From: Rhodocyclaceae bacterium
Lineage (GTDB): Bacteria > Pseudomonadota > Gammaproteobacteria > Burkholderiales > Rhodocyclaceae
Assembly (NCBI GenBank): GCA_023253415.1
Contig: JALRGK010000210.1
Span: 1-5,443 of the forward strand
DNA: 5,443 bases
Direction: 5' to 3'
The position numbers and the translations under genes were made by a program. The notes under the pieces were generated by a model that had not been told where the DNA came from, made no database searches, and was given only the letters and a program-made list of their open reading frames with translations. This document shows positions 1 through 5,443 of the stretch, piece after piece (the first letter of the stretch is position 1; the number at the start of each line of letters is the position of its first letter).

Positions 1-1123
1 CCAGCAAACCACCCTTGCCGATGGCGGCCTCACGAGCCGCGACCGATGGGCCATCGACAAAAATATCGATATCACCGGTGTCGGCAAAATCCAGCATGGT
101 CGTCAGTAGCGTCAGAGAGGCCGCCGGATTTTCGCCACGCGCCGCCAGTACCGCCAAGGCTGATGAGAGCAACGTGCCACCAATACAGAAGCCCAGCATG
201 TTCATGGTTTTGCTGCCACTAATGGCCTGCACCACCGGAATCGCCGAGAACGGACCGAGCTCGAGGTAATCGTCCCAGGTACGCTGGCTGTCTTCCTGTC
301 CCGGGTTTTTCCAGGAAATCAGGAACACGGTATGCCCTGCTTCGACGGCATAACGAACCAGCGATGATTCGGGCTGCAGATCCATGATGTAGAAACGGTT
401 GATACAGGGCGGCGTAATCAGGAGCGGTCGTTTGCCCACTTTAGCCGTCAGCGGGGCATATTGAATCAACTGAATGAGTTCATTCTCATAGATTACGGCG
501 CCTTCGGTCGTGGCCAGGTTTTTCCCTACTTCAAAGGCAGATTCATCAGACGTACTGATACGTCCCTTCGCCAGATCCTTGAGAAGATTATTAATACCTT
601 CCGTGATCGAACGACCTTCGGTCGCCAGAGCCTTCTGGATAACATCCGGATTTGTCGCCGCAAAATTACTGGGCGACATGGCATCCACGAACTGGCTGGT
701 CAAAAAACGGATACGTGCGGCACCTTTGGCATCTTCACTGGGCACGATCTCTGCCAATTCGTTTAGAAAGCGGCTGTTCAGGACATAGGCTTGGCGCAGG
801 TAATCATGCACGGGACTAGACGACCAAGCTTCCGACGAAAAACGACGGTCTTTAGCCACGCCGGCGACAACAGGCTCGGCGGGTTCATCCGGTTTGCGCT
901 GAAGCATTTGTTGCCAGAGCTTTTGGTGGGCCGACAGCAGATCATTCATGATGGGTTGCAACTGCTCGACCGGAGGCGTTAAAGCGCCCATGGCCGCCAC
1001 CTGATCTCTGGGCAGCTTTTCCTCCAGAAATCCGGTGAGGGACTTGGTGAGTGCTTCAATCTGCTTGGGCAGATCCGCCATACCCTGCATACCTGGCCAG
1101 AATGGATTCTGAAATGACATCAT
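1..1123 (-). CDS. phaC: Class I poly(3-hydroxyalkanoate) synthase PhaC, 3' end beyond the window
   Basis: PhaC polymerises (R)-3-hydroxyacyl-CoA, usually hydroxybutyryl-CoA, into PHA on the surface of storage granules, releasing CoA. I translated the leftward frame open from ATG at 1123 to the left edge, giving 374 residues. Class I proteins are usually about 590-610 residues, so roughly 60% is present. The N-terminal domain has the family signatures HDYLRQAY and SPSNFAATNPDV. The alpha/beta-hydrolase part begins near PPCINRFYIMDL (residues 238-249), followed by GHTVFLISWKNP and TWDDYLE. The lipase-like box GFCIGGT carries the catalytic nucleophile Cys313 (codon at 185-187). The catalytic Asp and His lie outside the window. 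Two ATGs are adjacent (1123 and 1120); I prefer the first because it is 9 nt from a strong AGGAAGG. The gene starts 32 bp after the ZIP stop with no terminator between, so it may be cotranscribed. Class I is supported by a single subunit with a long N-terminal domain; a class II enzyme is less likely. Confidence 0.95.
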   Translation of the reverse strand, partial: MMSFQNPFWPGMQGMADLPKQIEALTKSLTGFLEEKLPRDQVAAMGALTPPVEQLQPIMNDLLSAHQKLWQQMLQRKPDEPAEPVVAGVAKDRRFSSEAWSSSPVHDYLRQAYVLNSRFLNELAEIVPSEDAKGAARIRFLTSQFVDAMSPSNFAATNPDVIQKALATEGRSITEGINNLLKDLAKGRISTSDESAFEVGKNLATTEGAVIYENELIQLIQYAPLTAKVGKRPLLITPPCINRFYIMDLQPESSLVRYAVEAGHTVFLISWKNPGQEDSQRTWDDYLELGPFSAIPVVQAISGSKTMNMLGFCIGGTLLSSALAVLAARGENPAASLTLLTTMLDFADTGDIDIFVDGPSVAAREAAIGKGGLL

Positions 1124-1132
1124 GACGCCCTA

Positions 1133-1139
1133 CCTTCCT
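1133..1139 (-). promoter_or_regulatory. Strong Shine-Dalgarno sequence for phaC
   Basis: The leftward strand reads AGGAAGG, 9 nt before the first of two adjacent ATG codons of phaC. It supports the start at 1123 over the one at 1120. It is the only strong ribosome binding site among the starts in this window, which suggests phaC is translated independently even if it is transcribed from the genes upstream. Confidence 0.75.
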
Positions 1140-1155
1140 GTTTGCTATGGGTCAG

Positions 1156-1932
1156 CTATTCCCCGATGAGGGTTTGAACGACCTGTATAGAAAAGACACC
1201 GAGAAGAATCATAACAATCTGCAAGCCTGTCGCCTTCAGTTCAGGCCGCTTGTGCAAGCCCGGAATCAGATCGGCCACAGACACATAAAGAAGGCTGGCC
1301 GCTGCCAGGGCCAGCATGCTGGGCACCCAGGCTTCCAAACCTGATAGAAGCAGGTACGCCAGAACAGCCCCTGTTAGCGTTGCCAGACTCGACAGCATAT
1401 TCAACAAAATCGCCTTCATCCGGCTGAAACCGGAATGAACCAGGATCACGAAATCACCCGTTTCCTGGGGGATCTCATGGGCAATGATGGCGAGCGCGGT
1501 GACGATACCAATCTCGGTTCCCCCGGCAAAAGCCGCGGCAATCAGAATGCCATCGACGAAATTATGAATGACATCACCCAGCAGGATGAGCCAACCGGAA
1601 GCTCTGGGACTGTGGCTGTGTCCGATGTGCTCATGCGCTTCGCAGTGATGCTCATGACAGTGACGCCATAACACCAGTTTTTCCAACAGAAAGAAAAACA
1701 GGATGCCCCCCAGTACCGTGGCCATGATCTGGTGAAGATCGGTGGCATGCTCGAAGGCATGCGGCAATAGATCGAGAAACACCGCCCCCAGCATGGCACC
1801 AATCGCATAGGACACCAGCACCGGAACAATCCGTGGATGCGTCGCCAGCGAAGCCAGCAAAGACACCGCAATGCTGGCCACCATGCCAGCCAGGCACATC
1901 AGCACGATCCAGGTCAGTGGCGCAAAAGTCAT
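1156..1932 (-). CDS. ZIP-family divalent metal transporter (LIV-1-like motifs)
   Basis: This inner-membrane protein of 258 residues probably brings Zn2+ or related divalent cations (Fe2+, Mn2+) into the cytoplasm. About eight hydrophobic segments are visible. The transmembrane-4 signature HNFVDG (123-128) and transmembrane-5 signature HEIPQETGDF (152-161) are the metal-binding centre of ZIP proteins. Asp127 replaces the Glu of HN.PEG-type bacterial ZIPs and resembles the LIV-1 subfamily. A His-rich loop (91-107: HCHEHH, then AHEHIGHSHS) lies between segments 3 and 4, as expected for a metal-sensing or metal-collecting cytoplasmic loop. ATG at 1932 is the only possible upstream start, since no ATG, GTG or TTG occurs in frame before the stop at 1984-1986. 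No clear Shine-Dalgarno sequence precedes it. It lies 44 bp after pgeF and 32 bp before phaC. The family call is firm; the metal transported cannot be told from sequence. Confidence 0.93.
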   Translation of the reverse strand: MTFAPLTWIVLMCLAGMVASIAVSLLASLATHPRIVPVLVSYAIGAMLGAVFLDLLPHAFEHATDLHQIMATVLGGILFFFLLEKLVLWRHCHEHHCEAHEHIGHSHSPRASGWLILLGDVIHNFVDGILIAAAFAGGTEIGIVTALAIIAHEIPQETGDFVILVHSGFSRMKAILLNMLSSLATLTGAVLAYLLLSGLEAWVPSMLALAAASLLYVSVADLIPGLHKRPELKATGLQIVMILLGVFSIQVVQTLIGE

Positions 1933-1966
1933 AAATACGGCCGGTGGGGAACAGATAAGGGGATGA

Positions 1967-1972
1967 ATTATA
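1967..1972 (-). promoter_or_regulatory. Possible -10 element upstream of the ZIP gene
   Basis: A perfect TATAAT occurs on the leftward strand in the 44-bp gap between pgeF and the ZIP gene, about 34 nt before the ZIP ATG. No good -35 is seen at 16-18 bp (GATCTG at 17 bp), and there is no extended -10 TG. A CCTTAT direct repeat (1955-1960 and 1970-1975) overlaps it. It could be an activator-dependent promoter giving the ZIP gene its own metal-responsive control, or a chance match in an AT-rich gap. Confidence 0.25.
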
Positions 1973-1976
1973 AGGC

Positions 1977-2747
1977 TCAGGCCTCAATCCAGATCATCGA
2001 CGCCATACGCCCGGTGATCTTTTCTCGCCGGTAGGAGTAAAAATCCGGAGCGTGATAGGTGCAGGTATCACTGCCAGTGACCGACGCGACGCCCAATCGC
2101 TCGAGTTTCTGCGTCGCAAGACCCGGCAAATCGGCCAGCCACTTACCGCTAACGGTATCTTGAGGTCTGAAACAGCGGGCATGCTCTACCGACTGCCTCA
2201 GAAAAGCCTCACGCACATCGGTACCTACTTCAAACGCATCCGGGCCGATGGCTGGTCCGAGCCACGCCAGCAGGTCTGACGGGTGAACATTGGCGTGTCG
2301 CATCATTTGATCGACCAGTGCTTCGAGGACACCATCGGCCAGCCCACGCCAGCCCGCATGTGCCGCGCCAACAACGCGACCAAGACGGTCTGCCAGCAAC
2401 ACCGGTAGGCAGTCAGCGGTCATGATGGCGCAGACAACCCCCGGCACGGATGTCAACACGGCATCACCGATGAGGGGTGCAGGCCCTTCGGACCCGGTCA
2501 GCGTAATTACCCGGGTGCCATGCACCTGCGCCAGCCAGACCGGCTGACGGGGCAACACGGACAGCAAGCGCTGGCGGTTTAGCTGAACGGCACCCGGATC
2601 ATCACCGACATGGTCGCCCAGATTAAATCCCCCATAGGGCAATGGCCCCACACCGCGCGTACTTTGCCAGGCCTTGACGCCAATCGGCAAAGACCATTCG
2701 GGTACAAATCCAGGCGCAGTCACGGGTGGTGGCAAATCGTCAGGCAC
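1977..2747 (-). CDS. pgeF: PgeF/YfiH family protein (peptidoglycan editing factor, purine nucleoside phosphorylase/adenosine deaminase-like)
   Basis: This 256-residue cytoplasmic protein belongs to the YfiH/LACC1 (formerly 'multicopper polyphenol oxidase') family. Members have purine nucleoside phosphorylase and adenosine deaminase activity, and E. coli PgeF prevents misincorporation of other amino acids into peptidoglycan stems. The conserved metal/active-site residues are all present: His76 in QVHG, Cys113 in TADCLPVLL, and His130 in AAHAGWRG. Also present are GPAIG (164-168), the C-terminal FYSYRR (236-241) and TGRMAS. They correspond in order and spacing to His71, Cys107 and His124 of E. 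coli YfiH. The longest frame starts with GTG at 2747, overlapping the rluD stop by 8 bp, which suggests translational coupling. A second GTG at codon 9 would give 248 residues and also fits the homologous N-terminus. No strong Shine-Dalgarno sequence precedes either. The rluD-pgeF pairing is conserved in many proteobacteria, including E. coli. Confidence 0.95.
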   Translation of the reverse strand: MPDDLPPPVTAPGFVPEWSLPIGVKAWQSTRGVGPLPYGGFNLGDHVGDDPGAVQLNRQRLLSVLPRQPVWLAQVHGTRVITLTGSEGPAPLIGDAVLTSVPGVVCAIMTADCLPVLLADRLGRVVGAAHAGWRGLADGVLEALVDQMMRHANVHPSDLLAWLGPAIGPDAFEVGTDVREAFLRQSVEHARCFRPQDTVSGKWLADLPGLATQKLERLGVASVTGSDTCTYHAPDFYSYRREKITGRMASMIWIEA

Positions 2748-3750
2748 TGTCTGCCAGATCCCGCAGATCGTCGATCAGCGCCGCCATGTCCGCAGGGGGC
2801 TGACATGTCCATTTCATTGGTTCACCGGTCGCCGGGTGAATAAGACCGAGCTGACGTGCATGGAGCGCCTGTCGCTGAAACTGGGCCGCCGGTTCAGGCA
2901 GCGGATAACGCTTGCCGCCCTGATAGGTCGCATCACCGACCAGAGGATTTCCCAGAAAACCCATATGAACACGAATCTGGTGTGTCCGTCCCGTTTCCAG
3001 AATACATTCCACCAGGCTGCAACCCGGATACATCTCCAGCAGGCGGTAGTGCGTAATCGCCTCTTTGCCCTGGCTGGTCACGGCCATCCGGGTGCGCTGA
3101 CGAGGATCGCGACCGATGGGTGCATTGACCGTACCATCAATGCGTGGAACGCCACAGACGACGGCACGATAAAGCCGCTTCACGGTACGAGCCTGCAACT
3201 GGCGGATCAGGTGGGTGTGTGCCTGCAGTGTTTTAGCGACCACCATCAGGCCAGAAGTATCCTTATCCAGACGATGCACGATACCGGCCCGTGGCAGATG
3301 GGTAAACACCGGGTCGTAAGCGAGTAAGCCGTTTAACAAGGTGCCCTGCCAGTTGCCGGCAGCCGGATGCACGACCAGACCCGGTGGTTTATTGATCACC
3401 AGAATATGCGCGTCTTCATAGACAATCGGCAAATCCATGGGCTCGGGTAAAAAAGTGCCGGCTTCGGCGTCCGTCAGCGCCTGGTCCACTCGGACAGTCA
3501 GTTGTTCACTGCCATAAATCTTGTGCTTCGGCTCCAGTACCGGCGCTCCATCAACCAGGACTCGCCCGGCTTTGACCCACTGCTGCAAACGGTTACGGGA
3601 GTGTTCCGGCACCATCTGGGCCAGAACCTGATCCAGGCGTCCACCCTGATCAGCCACCAGTTGGAGCGTGCTATCATCGACAATGTTGTCTTCCAGATCA
3701 TCCAGCGCTTCAGGCGCCTCGGTGTCTGTGGAGTAAGGCTGCGTTTTCAT
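2740..3750 (-). CDS. rluD: 23S rRNA pseudouridine synthase RluD
   Basis: RluD converts uridines in helix 69 of 23S rRNA (positions 1911, 1915 and 1917 in E. coli) to pseudouridine, acting late in large-subunit assembly. The 336-residue product has an S4 RNA-binding domain at about 37-90 (GGRLDQVLAQ...GRVLVDG) and an RluA-type catalytic domain. The catalytic motif HRLDKDTSG carries the nucleophile Asp162. KRLY holds the conserved active-site Tyr194, and GRTHQIRVH lies at 254-262. VINKPPGLVVHP and NPLVGDATY are also typical. E. coli RluD is 326 residues; this one has an acidic N-terminal extension of about 27 residues (DTEAPEALDDLEDNIVDD). ATG at 3750 is the only plausible start: no start codon lies in frame between it and a TAA at 3802-3804. 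No Shine-Dalgarno sequence is evident. RluC or RluA paralogues are less likely, given the strong RluD-like motifs and the bamD/pgeF neighbours. Confidence 0.95.
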   Translation of the reverse strand: MKTQPYSTDTEAPEALDDLEDNIVDDSTLQLVADQGGRLDQVLAQMVPEHSRNRLQQWVKAGRVLVDGAPVLEPKHKIYGSEQLTVRVDQALTDAEAGTFLPEPMDLPIVYEDAHILVINKPPGLVVHPAAGNWQGTLLNGLLAYDPVFTHLPRAGIVHRLDKDTSGLMVVAKTLQAHTHLIRQLQARTVKRLYRAVVCGVPRIDGTVNAPIGRDPRQRTRMAVTSQGKEAITHYRLLEMYPGCSLVECILETGRTHQIRVHMGFLGNPLVGDATYQGGKRYPLPEPAAQFQRQALHARQLGLIHPATGEPMKWTCQPPADMAALIDDLRDLADSA

Positions 3751-3791
3751 CGTGCGTAGTCTAACGTTTTCAGGCCGCTTTCTGGTCCTTT

Positions 3792-3819
3792 TTGGGCTGT
3801 TTTATACCTGTTTTATAAT
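3792..3819 (+). promoter_or_regulatory. Putative sigma-70 promoter of bamD
   Basis: A perfect -10 TATAAT lies at 3814-3819. A partial -35, TTGGGC (3 of 6 matches), lies at 3792-3797 with a 16-bp spacer. Transcription would start near 3826 and leave a leader of about 22 nt before the bamD ATG. The 97-bp gap between divergent genes is where both promoters must lie, unless they are internal to coding sequence. No comparably good promoter for rluD was found on the other strand: TATAAA boxes at 3812-3817 and 3801-3806 lack a well-placed -35. Confidence 0.45.
3797..3817. repeat. Tandem 10-bp direct repeat with 11-bp period in the bamD/rluD intergenic region
   Basis: CTGTTTTATA occurs at 3797-3806 and again at 3808-3817, one base apart, so the copies lie on the same DNA face about one helical turn apart. 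The second copy runs into the bamD -10 box, and each copy read on the other strand gives TATAAAACAG. It could be a protein-binding site, a duplicated -10 region serving both directions, or slippage in AT-rich DNA. Confidence 0.6.
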
Positions 3820-3847
3820 TTCTCGCAGCGCTTAATTTCTCAAACGC

Positions 3848-4693
3848 ATGTTTCTCTCGTCCTGGTCTCAGCCACACGCCTGCCATCGTCTCCCGCTTCG
3901 CCCGATTCGGACCCTGGTCCTGATCGGCCTGACTGCGCTGACCTTGAATGGTTGTGCCCTATTCCAGGAAGACACAGACCCCACCAAAGGCTGGTCTGCC
4001 AACAAGCTGTACACCACGGCGAAAGAATCGCTTGACGAAGGCAACTACGAGCAGGCTGTAAAGTTCTACGAAAAGCTGGAAGCGCGCTACCCTTACGGCA
4101 CCTATGCGCAACAAGCCCAGATCGAGACTGCCTACGCACATTACAAAGCCAACGAACCGGCACCCGCCATTGCTGCGTGCGACCGTTTCATCAAACTGCA
4201 TCCGAATCATCCGAATCTCGATTACGTCTATTATCTGAAGGGCATGATCGGCTTCAACGAAGACCTCGGTTATGGTGGCTACGTCATGCAGCAGGATCCC
4301 ACCGAGCGTGATCCGAAGAGCATGCGCGAGTCATTTATTGCTTTCAAGTATCTTTACGACAACTTCCCGAATAGCAAATACCGGGACGATGCCGCCAAGC
4401 GCATGATCTGGCTGGTCAATGCCCTAGCCTCTCACGACCTGCATGTCGCCAACTATTACGTCCGTCGGGGTGCCTGGTTGGCGGCCGCCAACCGCGCCCA
4501 GGAAGTGGTGCGTTACTACCCGGATGCGCCAGCCGTGGAAGAAGCCCTGGCCGTGATGAGCTACAGCTACGGACAACTGGGGCTACCTGACCTGCAGGCG
4601 GATAGTGATCGCATTCTGCGCCTCAATTATCCGAACAGCCGCTTCCTGACCGAAGGCATCCAGCGCTCGAAGCCTTGGTATCAGCTTTATTAA
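3848..4693 (+). CDS. bamD: Outer membrane protein assembly factor BamD (ComL/YfiO lipoprotein)
   Basis: BamD is the essential lipoprotein partner of BamA in the BAM complex, which folds and inserts beta-barrel proteins into the outer membrane. The 281-residue product has a signal peptide with Arg14, Arg18 and Arg21, a hydrophobic core from about 22-33, and lipobox LNGC with lipidated Cys36. Ala37 after the Cys is consistent with outer-membrane sorting. The mature part has tetratricopeptide repeats, with YTTAKESLDEGNYEQAVKFY (55-74), LEARYPYGTYAQQAQ, DRFIKLHPNHPNLDYVYYL and the conserved RRGAW segment (206-210). Typical family length is about 245-280. ATG at 3848 is the only start that includes a signal peptide, because a TAA at 3833-3835 closes the frame upstream. 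It lacks a visible Shine-Dalgarno sequence. The gene is divergent from rluD, as in E. coli, and its stop codon touches the gloB stop. The sequence looks betaproteobacterial to me, from memory. Confidence 0.96.
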   Translation: MFLSSWSQPHACHRLPLRPIRTLVLIGLTALTLNGCALFQEDTDPTKGWSANKLYTTAKESLDEGNYEQAVKFYEKLEARYPYGTYAQQAQIETAYAHYKANEPAPAIAACDRFIKLHPNHPNLDYVYYLKGMIGFNEDLGYGGYVMQQDPTERDPKSMRESFIAFKYLYDNFPNSKYRDDAAKRMIWLVNALASHDLHVANYYVRRGAWLAAANRAQEVVRYYPDAPAVEEALAVMSYSYGQLGLPDLQADSDRILRLNYPNSRFLTEGIQRSKPWYQLY

Positions 4694-5443
4694 TCAGTCT
4701 GCTTTGAAGGTGTCACGCATCGCACGGAGGCGTGCAAACACCTCCAGTGCGGTTGCAGTCTCTTCGGCACACACCGCCGCTGACAAGACCGGCTGATCGG
4801 CGCGCAAAAACGGGTTCGTTGCTTTTTCTACGGCAAGCGTTAACGGCAAGGTTGAATTGCCCGCCTGACGCAGTCTGCGAATCTCGCCCGCTCTGGCTTG
4901 TAACACGGCATTGTCCGGATCAACACGAAGCGCAAACGGCAAATTCAGCAGCGTATATTCATGCGCGCAATAAATGCGGGTGTCATCAGGCAAGGCACAC
5001 ACCTGCAACAAAGCCGCGTACATCTGGGTTGCCGTACCCTCGAACAACCGACCGCAACCTAATCCAAAGAGTAAATCGCCAGAGAATAAGCCAGGGGGAT
5101 CGATACGACCTGCTGTCGGCATTCCATCAATGCCAGTACTGCCTAGCAGATAGGCCAGATGACCGCGGGTATGCCCGGGCACCGACATCACCGTCAGAAT
5201 AACGCCCGAAGCCAGCGACAGTCGCTCGTCACCCTGGAGCGGATGCGTGACACCAGCACTCGACTCGATCGCCGGACCGTAAACCCTCATGTCCTGATCC
5301 GGATACTGGGCCTGCCCCCACTCGAGCAACTCGGACACGCCGCCGGTATGATCTGCATGGTGATGGGTAAGCAGAATCTCGGTCGGTATCAGACCCTGGC
5401 GACGGCAGTAATCAATGACCGGGATCGCGTCCCCCGGATCGAC
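4694..5443 (-). CDS. gloB: Hydroxyacylglutathione hydrolase (glyoxalase II), 5' end beyond the window
   Basis: GloB hydrolyses S-D-lactoylglutathione to D-lactate and glutathione, the second step of methylglyoxal detoxification in the cytosol. The frame is open to the right edge, giving 249 visible residues. By comparison with E. coli GloB (251 residues, VDPGDA near residue 28), about 27 N-terminal residues are missing. Counting from the first visible residue, VDPGDA is at 1-6 and the binuclear metal motif THHHADH at 26-32 (5348-5368). Further metal ligands are His91 in PGHTRGH, Asp123 in FSGDLLF and His161 in CAHEYT. GCGRLFEG and the C-terminal glutathione-binding region NPFLR and FARLRAMRD confirm GloB over other metallo-beta-lactamase-fold proteins. 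Two deviations stand out. A loop of about 15-18 residues (101-118) lies before FSGD and is absent from E. coli GloB. The usual Lys of the C-terminal R..KD motif is Arg243. It converges on bamD with no spacer. Confidence 0.95.
   Translation of the reverse strand, partial: VDPGDAIPVIDYCRRQGLIPTEILLTHHHADHTGGVSELLEWGQAQYPDQDMRVYGPAIESSAGVTHPLQGDERLSLASGVILTVMSVPGHTRGHLAYLLGSTGIDGMPTAGRIDPPGLFSGDLLFGLGCGRLFEGTATQMYAALLQVCALPDDTRIYCAHEYTLLNLPFALRVDPDNAVLQARAGEIRRLRQAGNSTLPLTLAVEKATNPFLRADQPVLSAAVCAEETATALEVFARLRAMRDTFKAD
4708..4743. other. Potential stem-loop at the bamD/gloB convergent junction, inside the gloB 3' end
   Basis: The arm AGGTGTCACGC (4708-4718) can pair with GCGTG (4730-4734) plus ACACCT (4738-4743). 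This makes 11 base pairs with a 3-nt bulge (4735-4737) and an 11-nt loop. It begins 14 nt after the bamD stop. No T-run follows on either strand, so it is not a canonical intrinsic terminator. A competing small hairpin, GCACG/CGTGC (4722-4726 with 4731-4735), overlaps it. It could protect the bamD mRNA 3' end or assist termination, or be a by-product of gloB coding sequence. Confidence 0.35.

Noticed and set aside
461..788. Rightward open frames opposite phaC (for example 461-766 and 510-788).
   Set aside because: They lie antisense to phaC, which has strong family motifs. Their products show no recognisable domain, so they are shadows.
1744..1762. GGCATGC repeated at 1744-1750 and 1756-1762, each containing palindromic GCATGC.
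   Set aside because: It encodes the HAFEHA segment of the ZIP protein, so similar codons explain the repeat.
38..3120. GCGACCGATGGG occurs near 39-50 in phaC and again near 3109-3120 in rluD.
   Set aside because: Both copies are explained by coding (in the reverse frames they fall in unrelated peptides), and the flanks differ. A chance match of this length in GC-rich coding DNA needs no repeat element.
2674..3327. A 217-codon rightward frame opposite rluD.
   Set aside because: It mirrors rluD codons on the other strand, has no recognisable protein features, and rluD is unambiguous there.
3742..3772. CGTTTTCA at 3742-3749 and 3765-3772 around the rluD start.
   Set aside because: An 8-bp repeat with one copy in coding sequence and no symmetry or promoter relationship is too weak to call an operator.
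4708..4743. Intrinsic terminator for bamD or gloB.
   Set aside because: The stem is bulged and no T-run follows in either direction. It is kept only as a possible stem-loop.
1..5443. Mobile element, CRISPR array, tRNA/rRNA gene or defence island.
   Set aside because: No transposase or integrase motif, terminal inverted repeats, regularly spaced repeats or cloverleaf was seen. Nearly all bases belong to six well-recognised genes.

Overview
The window reads as a compact stretch of an ordinary proteobacterial chromosome with almost no non-coding DNA. Betaproteobacteria is the best guess. The BamD sequence (for example its LVNALASH...RRGAWLAAANRAQ region), a class I polyhydroxyalkanoate (PHA) synthase, and the order rluD, pgeF, phaC divergent from bamD all resemble Burkholderiales-type genomes as I remember them. 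This placement is inference and has not been searched.

Layout: four genes run leftward in series. From right to left they are rluD (3750-2740), pgeF (2747-1977, overlapping rluD by 8 bp), a ZIP-family metal transporter (1932-1156) and phaC (1123 to the left edge, 3' end missing). A 97-bp intergenic region (3751-3847) separates rluD from the divergently transcribed bamD (3848-4693). The stop codon of bamD directly abuts the stop codon of gloB, which runs leftward from beyond the right edge (5443-4694, about 27 N-terminal residues missing).

Functions: RluD makes pseudouridines in 23S rRNA. PgeF is the YfiH/LACC1-type enzyme linked to purine nucleoside metabolism and peptidoglycan editing. ZIP imports divalent metal. 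PhaC polymerises hydroxyacyl-CoA into PHA. BamD is an outer-membrane assembly lipoprotein. GloB (glyoxalase II) hydrolyses S-lactoylglutathione. They do not form one pathway. The leftward genes are close enough to be cotranscribed, with phaC last and carrying the only strong Shine-Dalgarno sequence seen.

I found no mobile element, RNA gene, CRISPR array or defence-type system, and nothing that amounts to a new biological system. The points worth a second look are regulatory or structural: a tandem 11-bp-period repeat in the bamD/rluD divergent promoter region, a stem-loop at the zero-gap bamD/gloB junction, a ZIP gene between pgeF and phaC, and modest oddities in GloB, RluD and BamD.
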